Assembly: GCA_947499095.1 (NCBI GenBank)
Contig: CANMMR010000007.1
Coordinates: 171,639 to 235,638, forward strand
Source of the DNA: an uncultured Erythrobacter sp.
Lineage (GTDB): Bacteria; Pseudomonadota; Alphaproteobacteria; Sphingomonadales; Sphingomonadaceae
DNA: 64,000 bases
Direction: 5' to 3'
The position numbers and the translations under genes were made by a program. The notes under the pieces were generated by a model that worked only from the letters and a program-made list of their open reading frames with translations, made no database searches and was not told the origin of the DNA. This document shows, in pieces, positions 18,586-28,545 of this stretch. Each line of letters begins with the position of its first letter. Position 1 is the first letter of the stretch.

Positions 18586-19743
18586 ATGACTGCCGAACCG
18601 ACGCTCAAGCCTGAGCGCCCTTTCTTTTCGTCCGGACCGACTGCCAAGCACAAGGGCTGGTCCGCATCCAATCTCAAAACCGAATCGCTCGGGCGCTCGC
18701 ACCGTAGCGCCCTCGGCAAGTCGCGGCTGAAATATGCCATCGACCTGTCGAAGGAGATGCTCGGCGTGCCCGAGGATTACCTGGTCGGCATTATGCCCGC
18801 ATCGGATACGGGCGCGCTCGAATGCGCAATGTGGACCATGCTGCGGCCCGACCGCCCGGCCACCGTTGCCGCGTGGGAAAGCTTCGGTAACGTCTGGATC
18901 CAGGACGCGGTCAAACAGCTCAAGCTGCCCCAGCTGACCACGCTGGACGCCGATTACGGTGAGATCCCCGATCTCGCGTCGATCCCGCAGGACAACGACG
19001 TCGTCTTCACCTGGAACGGCACGACGTCGGGCGCGAAAATCCCGAACACGGACTGGCTGGCGCCGGGGCGCGAGGGTGTGACGATCAACGACGCCACCAG
19101 CGCCGTCTTCGCGATGGAGATGGACTGGGCGAAGCTCGATGCCACGACCTACAGCTGGCAGAAGGTGATGGGTAGCGAAGCCCAGCACGGCATGCTGATC
19201 CTCAGCCCCAAGGCTGTCGGGCGGATCGAAAGCTACGATCCCGAATGGCCGCTGCCCAAGCTCTTCCGCCTCAAGAAGGGCGGCAAGATCAACACCGGCA
19301 TCTTCGAAGGCGCGACCATCAACACGCCCTCCATGCTGGCGACCGAAGACTATATCGACGCGCTCGAATGGGCGCAGGCGATGGGTGGCCGCAAGGCGAT
19401 GTTCGAACGGGCCGACGCCAATGCGAAGATCGTGCTCGACTGGATCGAGGCGACCCCATGGCTGCGCAACATGGTCTCCGACCCTGCCAAGCGCACCAAT
19501 ACCGGCGTGTGCTTCGTCTTTCAGGGCGAGTGGTACGAGGGCCTGTCCGACGAGGACAAGGCGGGTGTGCCCAAGAAGATCGTCAAGCTGCTCGAAGAGC
19601 GCGACGTCGGTTACGATTTCAACGGCTATCGCGACGCCCCGCCGAGCTTGCGCATCTGGTGCGGCGGCACGGTCGAGCAGGAGGACCTCAAGCGCCTTCT
19701 GCCGTGGATCGAGTGGGCCTACGAAACCGTGAAGGCGGGCTGA
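18586..19743 (+). CDS. serC: Phosphoserine transaminase
   Basis: 385 residues. PLP enzyme making phosphoserine from 3-phosphohydroxypyruvate and glutamate. Opening PERPFFSSGPTAKHKGW, active-site block TYSWQKVMGSEAQHGM, and C-terminal LRIWCGGTVEQEDL are those of the alphaproteobacterial SerC class. ATG 18586 has AAGGAGAG upstream, sequestered in the leader hairpin; a longer in-frame extension upstream is not conserved. First gene of serC-serA-hisZ. Confidence 0.95.
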   Translation: MTAEPTLKPERPFFSSGPTAKHKGWSASNLKTESLGRSHRSALGKSRLKYAIDLSKEMLGVPEDYLVGIMPASDTGALECAMWTMLRPDRPATVAAWESFGNVWIQDAVKQLKLPQLTTLDADYGEIPDLASIPQDNDVVFTWNGTTSGAKIPNTDWLAPGREGVTINDATSAVFAMEMDWAKLDATTYSWQKVMGSEAQHGMLILSPKAVGRIESYDPEWPLPKLFRLKKGGKINTGIFEGATINTPSMLATEDYIDALEWAQAMGGRKAMFERADANAKIVLDWIEATPWLRNMVSDPAKRTNTGVCFVFQGEWYEGLSDEDKAGVPKKIVKLLEERDVGYDFNGYRDAPPSLRIWCGGTVEQEDLKRLLPWIEWAYETVKAG

Positions 19744-19748
19744 CAGGC

Positions 19749-19827
19749 GTCGTCCCGGCGAAAGCTGGGACCGCTTCCCGCACATTCCGACATTCCCGAT
19801 AACGATCCCAGCGTTCGCTGGGATGAC
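19749..19827. repeat. REP hairpin pair between serC and serA
   Basis: Two short dyads: GTCCCGGCGAAAGCTGGGAC (19752-19771) and ATCCCAGCGTTCGCTGGGAT (19805-19824, perfect). They belong to the same family as the elements at 38911-38986, 43549 and 43891, all built on GTCATCCCAGCG. Likely REP/BIME elements; they may also form an RNA hairpin between serC and serA. Confidence 0.75.
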
Positions 19828-19839
19828 GAGGTTAGCAAA

Positions 19840-21423
19840 ATGACCAAACCGAAAGTCCTCATCAGCGACAAGATGGACCCGAACGCCGCACGCATTTTCG
19901 AAGAGCGCGGCTGCGATGTCGATGTCATCACCGGCGAGACGCCCGAAGAACTGAAAGCCCGCATCGGCGAATACGATGGCCTCGCCATCCGCTCCTCGAC
20001 CAAGGTTACGCCCGAAATCCTCGACGCCGCGACCAACCTCAAGGTCATCGGGCGGGCTGGGATCGGGGTCGATAATGTCGATATTCCCTGCGCCAGCTCC
20101 AAGGGCGTGGTGGTGATGAACACGCCCTTCGGCAATTCGATCACCACCGCCGAACACGCCGTGGCGATGATGTTCGCGCTGGCCCGCCAGATTCCGCAGG
20201 CCAATGCGCGCACGCAAGCAGGCGAGTGGCCCAAGAACGACTTCATGGGCGTCGAACTGACCGGCAAGACGCTGGGCCTGATCGGCGCGGGCAACATCGG
20301 CTCGATCGTCGCCGCTCGCGCGCAGGGCCTGCGCATGAAAGTGATCGCCTTCGACCCCTTCCTGACCGAAGAACGCGCGGTGGAGATCGGGGTCGAGAAG
20401 GTCGATCTCGACACGCTGCTGGGGCGTGCCGATTTCATTACGCTGCACACCCCCCTGACCGACGAGACGCGCAACATCCTGTCGAAGGAGAACCTCGCCA
20501 AGACGAAGCAGGGCGTTCGCATCGTAAATTGTGCGCGTGGCGGGTTGATCGACGAGGCAGCGCTGGCCGAGGCGCTGAACAGCGGGCATGTCGCAGGGGC
20601 CGCGCTGGACGTGTTCCAGACCGAACCGGCCAAGGAATCGCCGCTGTTCGGCAAGCCGAACTTCATCTGCACCCCGCACTTGGGCGCGTCGACCACCGAA
20701 GCGCAGGTAAACGTCGCCCTGCAGGTGGCCGAGCAAATGGCCGACTACCTCGTGAATGGCGGCGTGACCAATGCGCTCAACATGCCGAGCCTCAGCGCCG
20801 AGGAAGCCCCGAAGCTCAAGCCCTATATGGGTCTGGCCGAAAACCTCGGCAGCCTCGTCGGCCAGCTGGCGCATGGCAATCTGACCAAGATCAGCATCGA
20901 GCGTGAAGGCGCGGCGGCCCAGCTGTCCGGCAAGCCCATCGAAGGGGCGGTGCTCGCTGGCCTGATGCGCCAGTATTCGGACACGGTGAACATGGTCAAC
21001 GCGCCCTATCTCGCCAAGGAGCGGGGCCTCGACATCCGCTCCATCCGACATGAGAAGGAAGGCGCCTACAACACGCTGATCCGCGTGACCGTGGGTACGG
21101 AGCAGGGCGATCGTTCGGTCGCCGGAACGCTTTTCGGCGCCGACGCACCGCGCCTGACCGAAATGTTCGGCGTGCGGATCGAAGCCGAACTCAAGGGCTA
21201 CATGCTCTACATCGTCAACGAGGACGCGCCCGGTTTCATCGGCCGCATCGGTTCGCTGCTGGGCGAAAACGGTATCAACATCGGCACCTTCAACCTCGGC
21301 CGCCGCGCGGCGGGCGGGGAAGCCACCCTGCTGCTGAGCGTCGATCAGCCGATCCCGGACGAAGTCGTGAAACAGGCCTGCGCGCTCGAAGGCGTGAAGA
21401 CCGTGATGCCTCTGGCGTTCTGA
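19840..21423 (+). CDS. serA: D-3-phosphoglycerate dehydrogenase
   Basis: 527 residues. Oxidises 3-phosphoglycerate, first step of serine synthesis. NAD-binding LGLIGAGNIGSIV around 145-157, catalytic HLGAST region, an intervening substrate-binding domain (ENLGSLVGQLA) and a C-terminal ACT domain (YIVNEDAPGFIGRIGSLLGE) probably sensing serine. Lies 96 bases after serC, separated by two REP hairpins. Confidence 0.95.
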   Translation: MTKPKVLISDKMDPNAARIFEERGCDVDVITGETPEELKARIGEYDGLAIRSSTKVTPEILDAATNLKVIGRAGIGVDNVDIPCASSKGVVVMNTPFGNSITTAEHAVAMMFALARQIPQANARTQAGEWPKNDFMGVELTGKTLGLIGAGNIGSIVAARAQGLRMKVIAFDPFLTEERAVEIGVEKVDLDTLLGRADFITLHTPLTDETRNILSKENLAKTKQGVRIVNCARGGLIDEAALAEALNSGHVAGAALDVFQTEPAKESPLFGKPNFICTPHLGASTTEAQVNVALQVAEQMADYLVNGGVTNALNMPSLSAEEAPKLKPYMGLAENLGSLVGQLAHGNLTKISIEREGAAAQLSGKPIEGAVLAGLMRQYSDTVNMVNAPYLAKERGLDIRSIRHEKEGAYNTLIRVTVGTEQGDRSVAGTLFGADAPRLTEMFGVRIEAELKGYMLYIVNEDAPGFIGRIGSLLGENGINIGTFNLGRRAAGGEATLLLSVDQPIPDEVVKQACALEGVKTVMPLAF

Positions 21424-21449
21424 CCGACATTGGGGCAGGGGCCGCCGCG

Positions 21450-22562
21450 ATGACAAATCAAGACGACCTCCTGCCCGTCGGGCTCGAAGATGCGCTGCCG
21501 GCGCGGTCGCGGGCCATTGTCCAGGCCATGCGCGCCGTGCTCGATAGCATGGATTCGCATGGCTACGACCGCGTGCGCCCACCACTGGTGGAGTTCGAAA
21601 AATCGCTCGCCGGGCGGATGGAAGGCGTCGCCACGCGGCGCATGGTGCGCTTCACCGATCCCGACAGCTTGCGCACGCTTGCGCTGCGCAGCGACATGAC
21701 GGTGCAGGTCGGGCGCATCGCCGCGACCAGCCTTGCCGAAGCGCCGCGACCCTTGCGGCTGTGCTATGCAGGCGATGTCGCTCTGCTGAAGGCAGACCAG
21801 CTCGACCCGGCCCGCCAGCGGCTGCAGATGGGTGCAGAGCTCGTCGGCAGCGATAGCGTCGCCGCGGCGAGCGAGATCGTGAATGTCGCCATCGACGCGC
21901 TGGAGGCCGCGGGCGTGGCGAATATCTCGCTCGATTTCACGCTGCCCGACCTGGTCGATACGCTGGCCGAAAGAGTCCTGCCGCTCGATGCCGGGCGGCG
22001 CGAGGCGGTCCGCCGCGAACTCGACACCAAGGACGCCGGCGGGCTGTCGGCAGTCGGCGGCGAAGCTTACCTGCCGCTCCTTTACGCAACCGGCCCCTTG
22101 CCGGACGCCATCGAAAAGCTGGCCGCAATCGATGCGGGCGGTGCGCTCGCCAGCCGGATCGCTGGCCTGCGGGAAATCGCCGCCTCGGTCCGCGAGCGCG
22201 CGCGCCTGACGCTCGACCCCACCGAACGCCACGGCTTCGAATACCAGAGCTGGTTCGGCTTCACTCTCTACGGCGAAGGCGCGCGGGGAGCGCTGGGGCG
22301 GGGCGGAACCTATGTTATCAAGGGCAGCGAGGAAGAAGCGACCGGCTTCTCGCTCTATATCGATCCCCTGCTCGATGCGCTCGGCGACCGAGCGCCCGAA
22401 CCCCGCAAGACCCTGTTCCTTCCCGTCGGCCATGACTACCAAGCCGCCGCCCGTCTGCGCACGATCGGCTGGCGAACGGTAGCCGCGCTTACGGGTGATG
22501 AAGATCCGACGGCGCTAGGGTGCACTCATCGCTTGGACGGAACCGAAGCGGTTCCCCTCTAG
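21450..22562 (+). CDS. hisZ: ATP phosphoribosyltransferase regulatory subunit
   Basis: 370 residues, a HisRS-like paralogue that activates short-form HisG. Class II synthetase-like blocks (YDRVRPPLVEFEKSL, RMVRFTDPDSLRTLALRSDMT) are present. It lacks the HisRS anticodon-binding domain, which separates it from a true synthetase. Start 21450 is 26 bases after serA. hisG is not in the window. The stop overlaps the convergent GST gene by 4 bases. Confidence 0.88.
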   Translation: MTNQDDLLPVGLEDALPARSRAIVQAMRAVLDSMDSHGYDRVRPPLVEFEKSLAGRMEGVATRRMVRFTDPDSLRTLALRSDMTVQVGRIAATSLAEAPRPLRLCYAGDVALLKADQLDPARQRLQMGAELVGSDSVAAASEIVNVAIDALEAAGVANISLDFTLPDLVDTLAERVLPLDAGRREAVRRELDTKDAGGLSAVGGEAYLPLLYATGPLPDAIEKLAAIDAGGALASRIAGLREIAASVRERARLTLDPTERHGFEYQSWFGFTLYGEGARGALGRGGTYVIKGSEEEATGFSLYIDPLLDALGDRAPEPRKTLFLPVGHDYQAAARLRTIGWRTVAALTGDEDPTALGCTHRLDGTEAVPL

Positions 22563-23170
22563 CCGTCGACCGGCTCCCATTTCGGGTGCTTTGCCATTAT
22601 CGCGGTAAACAGCTCGGAGGATACCAGCGCCTTCAGCCACGCCTGCAGGTGCGGCATCCGATCGGCATCGAACCGTTCGCGGTCGTGATTGGCAAACTGC
22701 CTTACGAAGGGGAAAATCGCGATGTCGGCGAAGCCGCGCTCGTTGCGGCACAGATAGGTTGACGCTGAGAGGCGCTGGTCAAGGTCGGCGAGGATTTCGA
22801 CCGCTGCTTTGCGGTGCTCTTCGGGGTCGACGTCTTCGTAGCGGGTTGCGTATTTGTAGCGGTCGAGATGGTGCTTGAACGGGCCGTCATTGGCAGCAAG
22901 CAGCGCCTGATCTTCGCGGTCCAGCCAGCCTTCGGGGTCGTTCTGCGCCAGTGCATGATGCATGATGTCGAGGCTTTCTTCCAGCACCCTGCCCTCGGCG
23001 CTTACGAAAACCGGCACGGTACCCTTCGGCGATACTTCCAGCATCGCGGCAGGCTTGTCGCGGAGCACGACTTCGCGATGTTCGTAGGCGAGGCTGCTCA
23101 CATGCAGCGCCATGCGGGCGCGCATCGCGTAGGGGCAGCGGCGAAAGCTGTAGAGGATCGCCTCAGCCAT
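22559..23170 (-). CDS. Glutathione S-transferase family protein
   Basis: 203 residues. N-terminal thioredoxin-fold domain starting [18 protein letters not shown], with Cys near residue 12 in a CPYA active-site-like motif as in Omega-type GSTs; KGTVPVF holds the cis-Pro. The C-terminal helical domain includes [16 protein letters not shown] 23170 overlaps the trhO stop by 8 bases. Glutathionyl transfer or thiol reduction is inferred from CPYA; substrate unknown. Confidence 0.88.
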   Translation of the reverse strand: MAEAILYSFRRCPYAMRARMALHVSSLAYEHREVVLRDKPAAMLEVSPKGTVPVFVSAEGRVLEESLDIMHHALAQNDPEGWLDREDQALLAANDGPFKHHLDRYKYATRYEDVDPEEHRKAAVEILADLDQRLSASTYLCRNERGFADIAIFPFVRQFANHDRERFDADRMPHLQAWLKALVSSELFTAIMAKHPKWEPVDG

Positions 23171-24110
23171 CGTCGCTCGCCTTCTCGCGCCGGCCCACAT
23201 GTTCTTCGCCGCGCTCTGCAGCAAGGCGTTCCTGCCGCTGGCGCTCGGCATAGCGGGCGCGCTGCTCGTCGCTACGCTCGTCAAAACAGCGCGGGCAGCT
23301 GACGCCGTCCGTGAAACGCTCGTCGGCGCGGTCGGCGTCGCTCACCGGACGGCGGCAGGCGCGACACAGCGTGTGGTCGCCCGGTGCAAGGCCGTGACCG
23401 ACGCTGACCCGCTCGTCGAAAACGAAGCATTCGCCCTGCCAGAGGCTTTCCTCCGCCGGAACGCTCTCGAGATATTTAAGGATGCCGCCCTTGAGGTGAA
23501 ACACTTCCTCCACGCCCTCGGCCTTGGCGAAGGCCGTCGATTTCTCGCAACGGATGCCGCCGGTGCAGAACATCGCGATTTTCGGCGTACGGCCAGCTGC
23601 CTCCAGTTCGGCGCGCTTGGTGCGGAACCACTCGGGAAACTCGCGGAAGCTGGTGGTCTGCGGATCGACCGCGCCGACGAAAGTGCCGATCTGCACTTCG
23701 TAATCGTTTCGCGTGTCGATCACGAGCGTGTCGGGATCGGTAATCAGCGCGTTCCAGTCCTGTGGGTCGACATAGGTGCCGACGCCCTGCAGCGGATCGA
23801 GATCGGGCTGGCCCATGGTGACGATCTCTCGCTTCAACCGCACTTTCATACGGTTGAAGGGCATTGCGTCGGCCTGCGAGAACTTGACCTCTAGCTCCAT
23901 GCAACCGGGAAGTTGCCGGATATGGTCGAGCACCGTGTCGATCCGTTCCGCGCTCCCCGCAATCGTCCCGTTGATACCCTCGCGCGCGAGCAAAAGCGTG
24001 CCGCGCACCCCCTGCGCTTCGCACTGAGCGAGCAGGTCCGGCCGGAACGCAGCAGGATCGTCGAAGCGCGTGAAGTGATAAAGCGCGGCTATGCGGACGG
24101 GATGCGACAT
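23163..24110 (-). CDS. trhO: tRNA uridine(34) hydroxylase, rhodanese domain
   Basis: 315 residues. TrhO (YceA) hydroxylates tRNA U34 for cmo5/mcmo5 modification. Layout: N-terminal acylphosphatase-like domain ([14 protein letters not shown]), rhodanese domain with catalytic Cys in [12 protein letters not shown], then a C-terminal Cys-rich tail ([17 protein letters not shown]) and a charged end. ATG 24110 is supported by the conserved start [16 protein letters not shown]. Confidence 0.9.
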   Translation of the reverse strand: MSHPVRIAALYHFTRFDDPAAFRPDLLAQCEAQGVRGTLLLAREGINGTIAGSAERIDTVLDHIRQLPGCMELEVKFSQADAMPFNRMKVRLKREIVTMGQPDLDPLQGVGTYVDPQDWNALITDPDTLVIDTRNDYEVQIGTFVGAVDPQTTSFREFPEWFRTKRAELEAAGRTPKIAMFCTGGIRCEKSTAFAKAEGVEEVFHLKGGILKYLESVPAEESLWQGECFVFDERVSVGHGLAPGDHTLCRACRRPVSDADRADERFTDGVSCPRCFDERSDEQRARYAERQRQERLAAERGEEHVGRREKASDDG

Positions 24111-24166
24111 GGCGGCTGCGCCGATAGCAGGCGCGCGCGCCCTTCGCATCCCCTTGCGTTGACCTG

Positions 24167-24985
24167 TCAGTCGTTGAACTTGCCCGGTTCCGGTCCGAGC
24201 CGGCCTTCGCTGTCGTCCAGCGCGTCGAGCTTCGCCATCTGCTCGTCCGACAGTTCGAAATCGAGCGCAGTAAAGTTGGTGCGGATGTGATCGGGGTTGG
24301 TCGAGCGCGGGATGGGGCACAGGCCGTGCTGGATATGCCAGCGCAGCACGACGGCGCTCGGGTCCTGGCCGGTTTCCTCGGCCACCGATTTCACCGCATC
24401 GCTATCCATGCCGCCGCCCTGGCCGAGCGGGGACCAGCTCTGGGTTACGATGCCCATCTCGTCATGCACTTTGCGCATGTCCCGCTGCTGAAAGCCGGGG
24501 TGCAGTTCGATCTGGTTCAGCGCCGGAACCACGCCGGTCTCGTCGACGATGCGCTTCAGGTCTTCTTCGCGGAAGTTCGAGACGCCGATGCTCTTCGCCT
24601 TGCCCTGGTCGCGCAGTTCGATCAGCGCTTTCCACGTATCGACGAACAGGCCCTTGTCGGGGCAGGGCCAGTGGATCAGCAGCATGTCGACATGGTCGCG
24701 CCCCAGCCGGTCGAGGCACTTGTCCGCTGCCTTCAGCGTCCGGTCGTATCCCTGGCTCTCGTTCCAGATCTTGGTCTGCAGGAAGATGTCGGCCCAGTCG
24801 CCGATACCTTTGCCGACGCCGCGCTCGTTCTGGTATATCGCCGCCGTATCGACCAGCCAGTAACCGGTCTCGAGCGCGGTCTTCACAGCCTCGGGCGCGT
24901 CGTCCTCTTCGATTTGCCAGGTGCCGAATCCGAGCTGCGGAATCTGGCGATCGTCGTTGAGGGTTAGAGTGGGATAATCGGTCAT
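24167..24985 (-). CDS. Aldo/keto reductase
   Basis: 272 residues, NADPH-dependent TIM-barrel reductase of the 2,5-diketo-D-gluconate reductase type. Catalytic tetrad visible: Asp and Tyr in DTAAIYQNE, Lys in LQTKIWN, His in [14 protein letters not shown]-site residues sit in the C-terminal [10 protein letters not shown] block. GGAGAC precedes ATG 24985. Physiological substrate unknown. Confidence 0.92.
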   Translation of the reverse strand: MTDYPTLTLNDDRQIPQLGFGTWQIEEDDAPEAVKTALETGYWLVDTAAIYQNERGVGKGIGDWADIFLQTKIWNESQGYDRTLKAADKCLDRLGRDHVDMLLIHWPCPDKGLFVDTWKALIELRDQGKAKSIGVSNFREEDLKRIVDETGVVPALNQIELHPGFQQRDMRKVHDEMGIVTQSWSPLGQGGGMDSDAVKSVAEETGQDPSAVVLRWHIQHGLCPIPRSTNPDHIRTNFTALDFELSDEQMAKLDALDDSEGRLGPEPGKFND

Positions 24986-25034
24986 GCTGTCTCCTTTGCC
25001 CTAAGAATGGAGCAGCGCGCCGATGTTTCCTCCG

Positions 25035-26462
25035 CTATGTCGTGCTGCGCAGGAAACCGAGATCGGGCGAGGCGAAATTTCCGATATTTGGAGAAACGCT
25101 GGGCAATTCTGACGCCGATACGCCGAACCATCTGGCCAGCGTGGCTGAATATTCGTCCACCGATGTGGTGGGCAGAAGACGGCCCTGATCTACCTGGTCG
25201 GCGGTTTCTATCGAGACATGCGGCGCGCGCCCGTAGAACCGTCCGCCATTTACCGCGCCGCCAAGGATCAGGTGGTGGCTGCCCCAGCCATGGTCCGACC
25301 CGTCGCCGTTGGAGGTCAGCGTGCGGCCGAAGTCCGATGCGGTGAAGGCCGTCACGCGATTGCCGACGCCCATTTCCGCGGTCGCGCGAAAGAAGCTGTC
25401 GAGCGCACTGTCCAGTTTGGCGAGCAGGGCTGGGTGCGAGCCGGGCAGGCCGTCGTGATTGTCGAAGCCGCCCATGGCGACCATGAAAACCTGACGCCGC
25501 ACGCCCAGCGCATTGCGCGCCGCGATCAGCCGCGCAACGAGGTTCAGCTGTTCGGCGAGCGAATTATCCTCTTCGAACTGCGTCGCAAGCGATACGCCGT
25601 CGAGCGCGGAATTGACGAAGCCGCCATATCCGATCGAGCGCGCCATCATCTGCGAATAATCGTTGGCGAGCACATGGCCGTCGTGCTGGCCGAGGATGGT
25701 CTTGAGTGCCGTCCCGGCGGCGCGCGAGCCCATCAGCCAGCCGTCATAACCCCAGATCTCCACCGCACCCGATCCGGTCACCTGATAAGGCGCGTAGTTC
25801 TCGCCCGACAGGAAGACCGCGTTGCCGCTGGCATTGATGCCGGTGAACATGGCGTTGGTATTGTGCGACTGGGCGAGGTCCGCCATCCGCCCGCCCCAGC
25901 CGCTCTGCGCGCCTTCGGGGAGGGAGGACTGCCAGGTCGATTGCTGGTCGTTGTGGCTGAACAGCTTGGCCGGGCGCGGATAGCGCACCGTATCGTCGCT
26001 ATCGTATTGCGCGCGGGTCAGCGGCGCGATCAACGGGCCGACATTGAGCAGCGGTGCCATCTGCCCCGCATCGAAACGCGCCTTCATGCGCGGCATGGTG
26101 GGCGCGAGCGCATAGGTCAAATCGTCGGTCAGCGTCTGTCCGCCGGCCGGGCTGAGGACGGTCGCGCCGAGTTGCGAGCGGTCGAGGCCCACGCTGCTAC
26201 CGTCCGAAGCCAGCCCGCGGATCGCGCGATACTTCGCGTAATTCGTGCTGTCGTAGGGGATCAGCGTGTTGTTGTGGTCGTTGCCGCCGAGCAGGAAGAC
26301 GCAGACCAGTGCCTTGTAGCCGTCGGCCGAGCTGAACGCCGCCGCTTCGCCGATGCCGGCCAGACCGAGGGCATAGCTCGATGCCGCACCGAGTGAGGCG
26401 AGCTGGGCCGACCTCCGCAGGAAAGCGCGGCGGGAGACTTCGGGCATATTCGAGATAAACAT
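25035..26462 (-). CDS. DUF1501 protein, Tat-exported
   Basis: 475 residues. A twin-arginine signal (SRRAFLRRS) and hydrophobic stretch to AAAF indicate folded export. The DUF1501 domain has alkaline-phosphatase-superfamily features (FLLGGNDHNNTLIPYD, GGFDNHDGLPGSHP, GWGSHHLILGGAV). The partner gene DUF1800 lies 11 bases upstream, the usual pairing in proteobacteria and planctomycetes. Biochemical function unestablished. The start could also be MPEVSRR 15 bases downstream. Confidence 0.85.
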   Translation of the reverse strand: MFISNMPEVSRRAFLRRSAQLASLGAASSYALGLAGIGEAAAFSSADGYKALVCVFLLGGNDHNNTLIPYDSTNYAKYRAIRGLASDGSSVGLDRSQLGATVLSPAGGQTLTDDLTYALAPTMPRMKARFDAGQMAPLLNVGPLIAPLTRAQYDSDDTVRYPRPAKLFSHNDQQSTWQSSLPEGAQSGWGGRMADLAQSHNTNAMFTGINASGNAVFLSGENYAPYQVTGSGAVEIWGYDGWLMGSRAAGTALKTILGQHDGHVLANDYSQMMARSIGYGGFVNSALDGVSLATQFEEDNSLAEQLNLVARLIAARNALGVRRQVFMVAMGGFDNHDGLPGSHPALLAKLDSALDSFFRATAEMGVGNRVTAFTASDFGRTLTSNGDGSDHGWGSHHLILGGAVNGGRFYGRAPHVSIETADQVDQGRLLPTTSVDEYSATLARWFGVSASELPSVSPNIGNFASPDLGFLRSTT

Positions 26463-26473
26463 CGCGCCCCTCC

Positions 26474-28312
26474 TCAGCGCTGGATGAGATAGTCGTAGGA
26501 CGACATGACCAGCAGCACGGCGATGTGGATGCGCTTGAGCTTATCCTCCTCGCTACTGCTTTGGGTGACGGTCAGGCTGTCCAGCGCCGGCAGGATGGCA
26601 TCGCGCGACGCTCCGGTGAGTTGCCCGCCAGTGAGCAGCAGGTCCAGCCGGTCGAGCAGCTTTACGCTATCGTGCGCGATGGCAAGTTCCTGGCGGTAAC
26701 GCGGCTGCACATCCCGCGAATGCCACCCGCGCCCGCGAATGACCTGGCTCATGAAGTTGACGTAAGCGGCGACCGTTGTCTCGTTCACCAGCTGGAATTC
26801 GGGTGCGACCATATCGTTTGCGGCGGTCTGCGAATTCGTCGCCGCATAGCCCGGACGGAAGAAATTGAAGACCGATGGCGAGCGCAGCGGCGACTGGCCG
26901 AGCGACCATACGGGATGGTCTGTCGTCCCGATGTCCCACTTGCCGCTTTCCGAGCGCAAGTCGAATGTGCGACCCCACTGGACGTAGCGGAGCATCGGCT
27001 CGCGCAATTTGCCGAACCGCGGATCGGCGTAGCTCGTGTCCGAAAGCGCCTCCTCGTCCAGCAGGATCGCCTTGAAGACGGCGCGCAAGTTTCCGCGCTT
27101 GCCCTTCGCATCGGCCTCGAACACCTGCGCCACCCGGCGGACATAGGCCGGGCTTGGATTGCTGGTCACCAGTCGCTGGATCATCTGCTTGCAGAAGAAC
27201 GGCGCGACATTGGGATGCTCTGCCAGCGTATTGATCGCCATCCGCATGCTGGCCTTGGCCCCGGTGTTCGAGGGGATCACAGTGCCCAGGAAGCGTTTCT
27301 CCTCCGGCGCATGATAATCCTCGCCGCGCGACCAGCGCCACTTGGCAGGATCCGCCGTCATCGGCCGCATGGCGACGTCCCACTCCGGGATTTCCCACGA
27401 GGCTCCATTCGGGTTGGGATGCATCCGCGTCTGCGAGAAATCGAGATCGTAGCCGGTGAAGACCTTGGAGATACCGGTCACGTCCTCGTTGGTATAGGTC
27501 TCGATCGGATTGCCTGCGCCGTCGCGCTTCACCGTGCCGTCGAGGTTCAGCTGGTAGAGGCCGATGGAGAACAGCTGCATGACCTCGCGGCCGAAATTCT
27601 CGTCGGGCACGCGTCCGGTTGCGGCATCTGCCTTGCGATTGCCGAGCGTGTTGAGGAAGGTCCCCATCACCGGCATCAAAGTGATCGCTTCCAGCAGTTC
27701 GCGGTAATTGCCGAAGGCGTGGAAGTTCAGCGCGTCCCAGTAGGCTCCCATGCCCTGGCTGCGCCAGATCAGGTTCTCAACGCCATTGGCGGAGACGACG
27801 AAAAATTCCGACAGGGCCAGTGCGATGCGCTTGCGAACCCCGCTGCCGCCCGAAAACAGCTGGCTCCAGATCATCGCATCGGCGGGCCAGGAGCGGAAAT
27901 AAAGCTCGTCGCGATCGATGCGATTGAAGTTCTTCGCTTCGAAAAACTCCTTCGCAGACTGGGCGTTTTTCGCGTCCATCTGGCGGTCGAGCCAGAATTC
28001 GTAACCGTGATTCTCGACCGTGGCGATATCGTTCTCGGTCGCCGAAAGCGATGCGCGCAGCACGAAGCGCGCGGCCTGCGCCTTGGTCGCTTCGGCTTCG
28101 AGGAGAGGCGAGGTGCCGTCGGTGCCGCTGCCGCCAATGCCGAACACGCCGCCGGAGCCTTCGCTGCCGCACGCCGCCGTCGCCAGCGCAGCCGCCGAGA
28201 CCCCTGCCGTCCGCATTCCCGCTCCACGGCTTTCGCTCGGCTCGAAAGACACGTCGTCCGCGACGATATTGTCGCGTACCAGTGCGCGCTGCGACACTGC
28301 GCCGTCCACCAT
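26474..28312 (-). CDS. DUF1800 protein, probably exported
   Basis: About 612 residues from ATG 28312. The frame is open further upstream, but that part is Arg-rich and overlaps the purA promoter region, so the shorter form is preferred. An Ala-rich segment (AGVSAAALATAACGSEGS) may be a lipoprotein-like signal. DUF1800 blocks: FWLDRQM, ENFGREVMQLFSIGLYQLN, VAPFFCKQMIQRLVTSNPSP and SPSVFNFFRPGYA. Encoded with DUF1501; a joint exported or envelope role is inferred. Start uncertain. Confidence 0.8.
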   Translation of the reverse strand: MVDGAVSQRALVRDNIVADDVSFEPSESRGAGMRTAGVSAAALATAACGSEGSGGVFGIGGSGTDGTSPLLEAEATKAQAARFVLRASLSATENDIATVENHGYEFWLDRQMDAKNAQSAKEFFEAKNFNRIDRDELYFRSWPADAMIWSQLFSGGSGVRKRIALALSEFFVVSANGVENLIWRSQGMGAYWDALNFHAFGNYRELLEAITLMPVMGTFLNTLGNRKADAATGRVPDENFGREVMQLFSIGLYQLNLDGTVKRDGAGNPIETYTNEDVTGISKVFTGYDLDFSQTRMHPNPNGASWEIPEWDVAMRPMTADPAKWRWSRGEDYHAPEEKRFLGTVIPSNTGAKASMRMAINTLAEHPNVAPFFCKQMIQRLVTSNPSPAYVRRVAQVFEADAKGKRGNLRAVFKAILLDEEALSDTSYADPRFGKLREPMLRYVQWGRTFDLRSESGKWDIGTTDHPVWSLGQSPLRSPSVFNFFRPGYAATNSQTAANDMVAPEFQLVNETTVAAYVNFMSQVIRGRGWHSRDVQPRYRQELAIAHDSVKLLDRLDLLLTGGQLTGASRDAILPALDSLTVTQSSSEEDKLKRIHIAVLLVMSSYDYLIQR

Positions 28313-28545
28313 GTCTTCGTTCCCGTCCGGGACGCGCCGCGATCCATTTCGGCTCGTCCGGAGAAGGTCTTCGCAGGCTTTCCTGCCCAAAGACCAACCA
28401 ACCCTGCTTAACGCGAAAGAAACTATATCGCCGTTCGCGCCGGGCGCCATGGGATGGCCCGCGATCCGCCCTTGCCGTGGCACGACCCGTCGCCTAGGTG
28501 CGCCCCGCGCTGTGCAAGGCGCGTTCTCCGGCGAAAGGATATGCA

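Noticed and set aside
18523..21585. Very long open frame (about 1020 codons) on the minus strand
   Set aside because: Antisense to serC, serA and the start of hisZ, all clear genes. Its protein is low-complexity in the way GC-rich shadow frames are.
21450..22562. Histidyl-tRNA synthetase
   Set aside because: Only HisRS-like catalytic-fold blocks; no anticodon-binding domain, and it is next to serA; fits hisZ.
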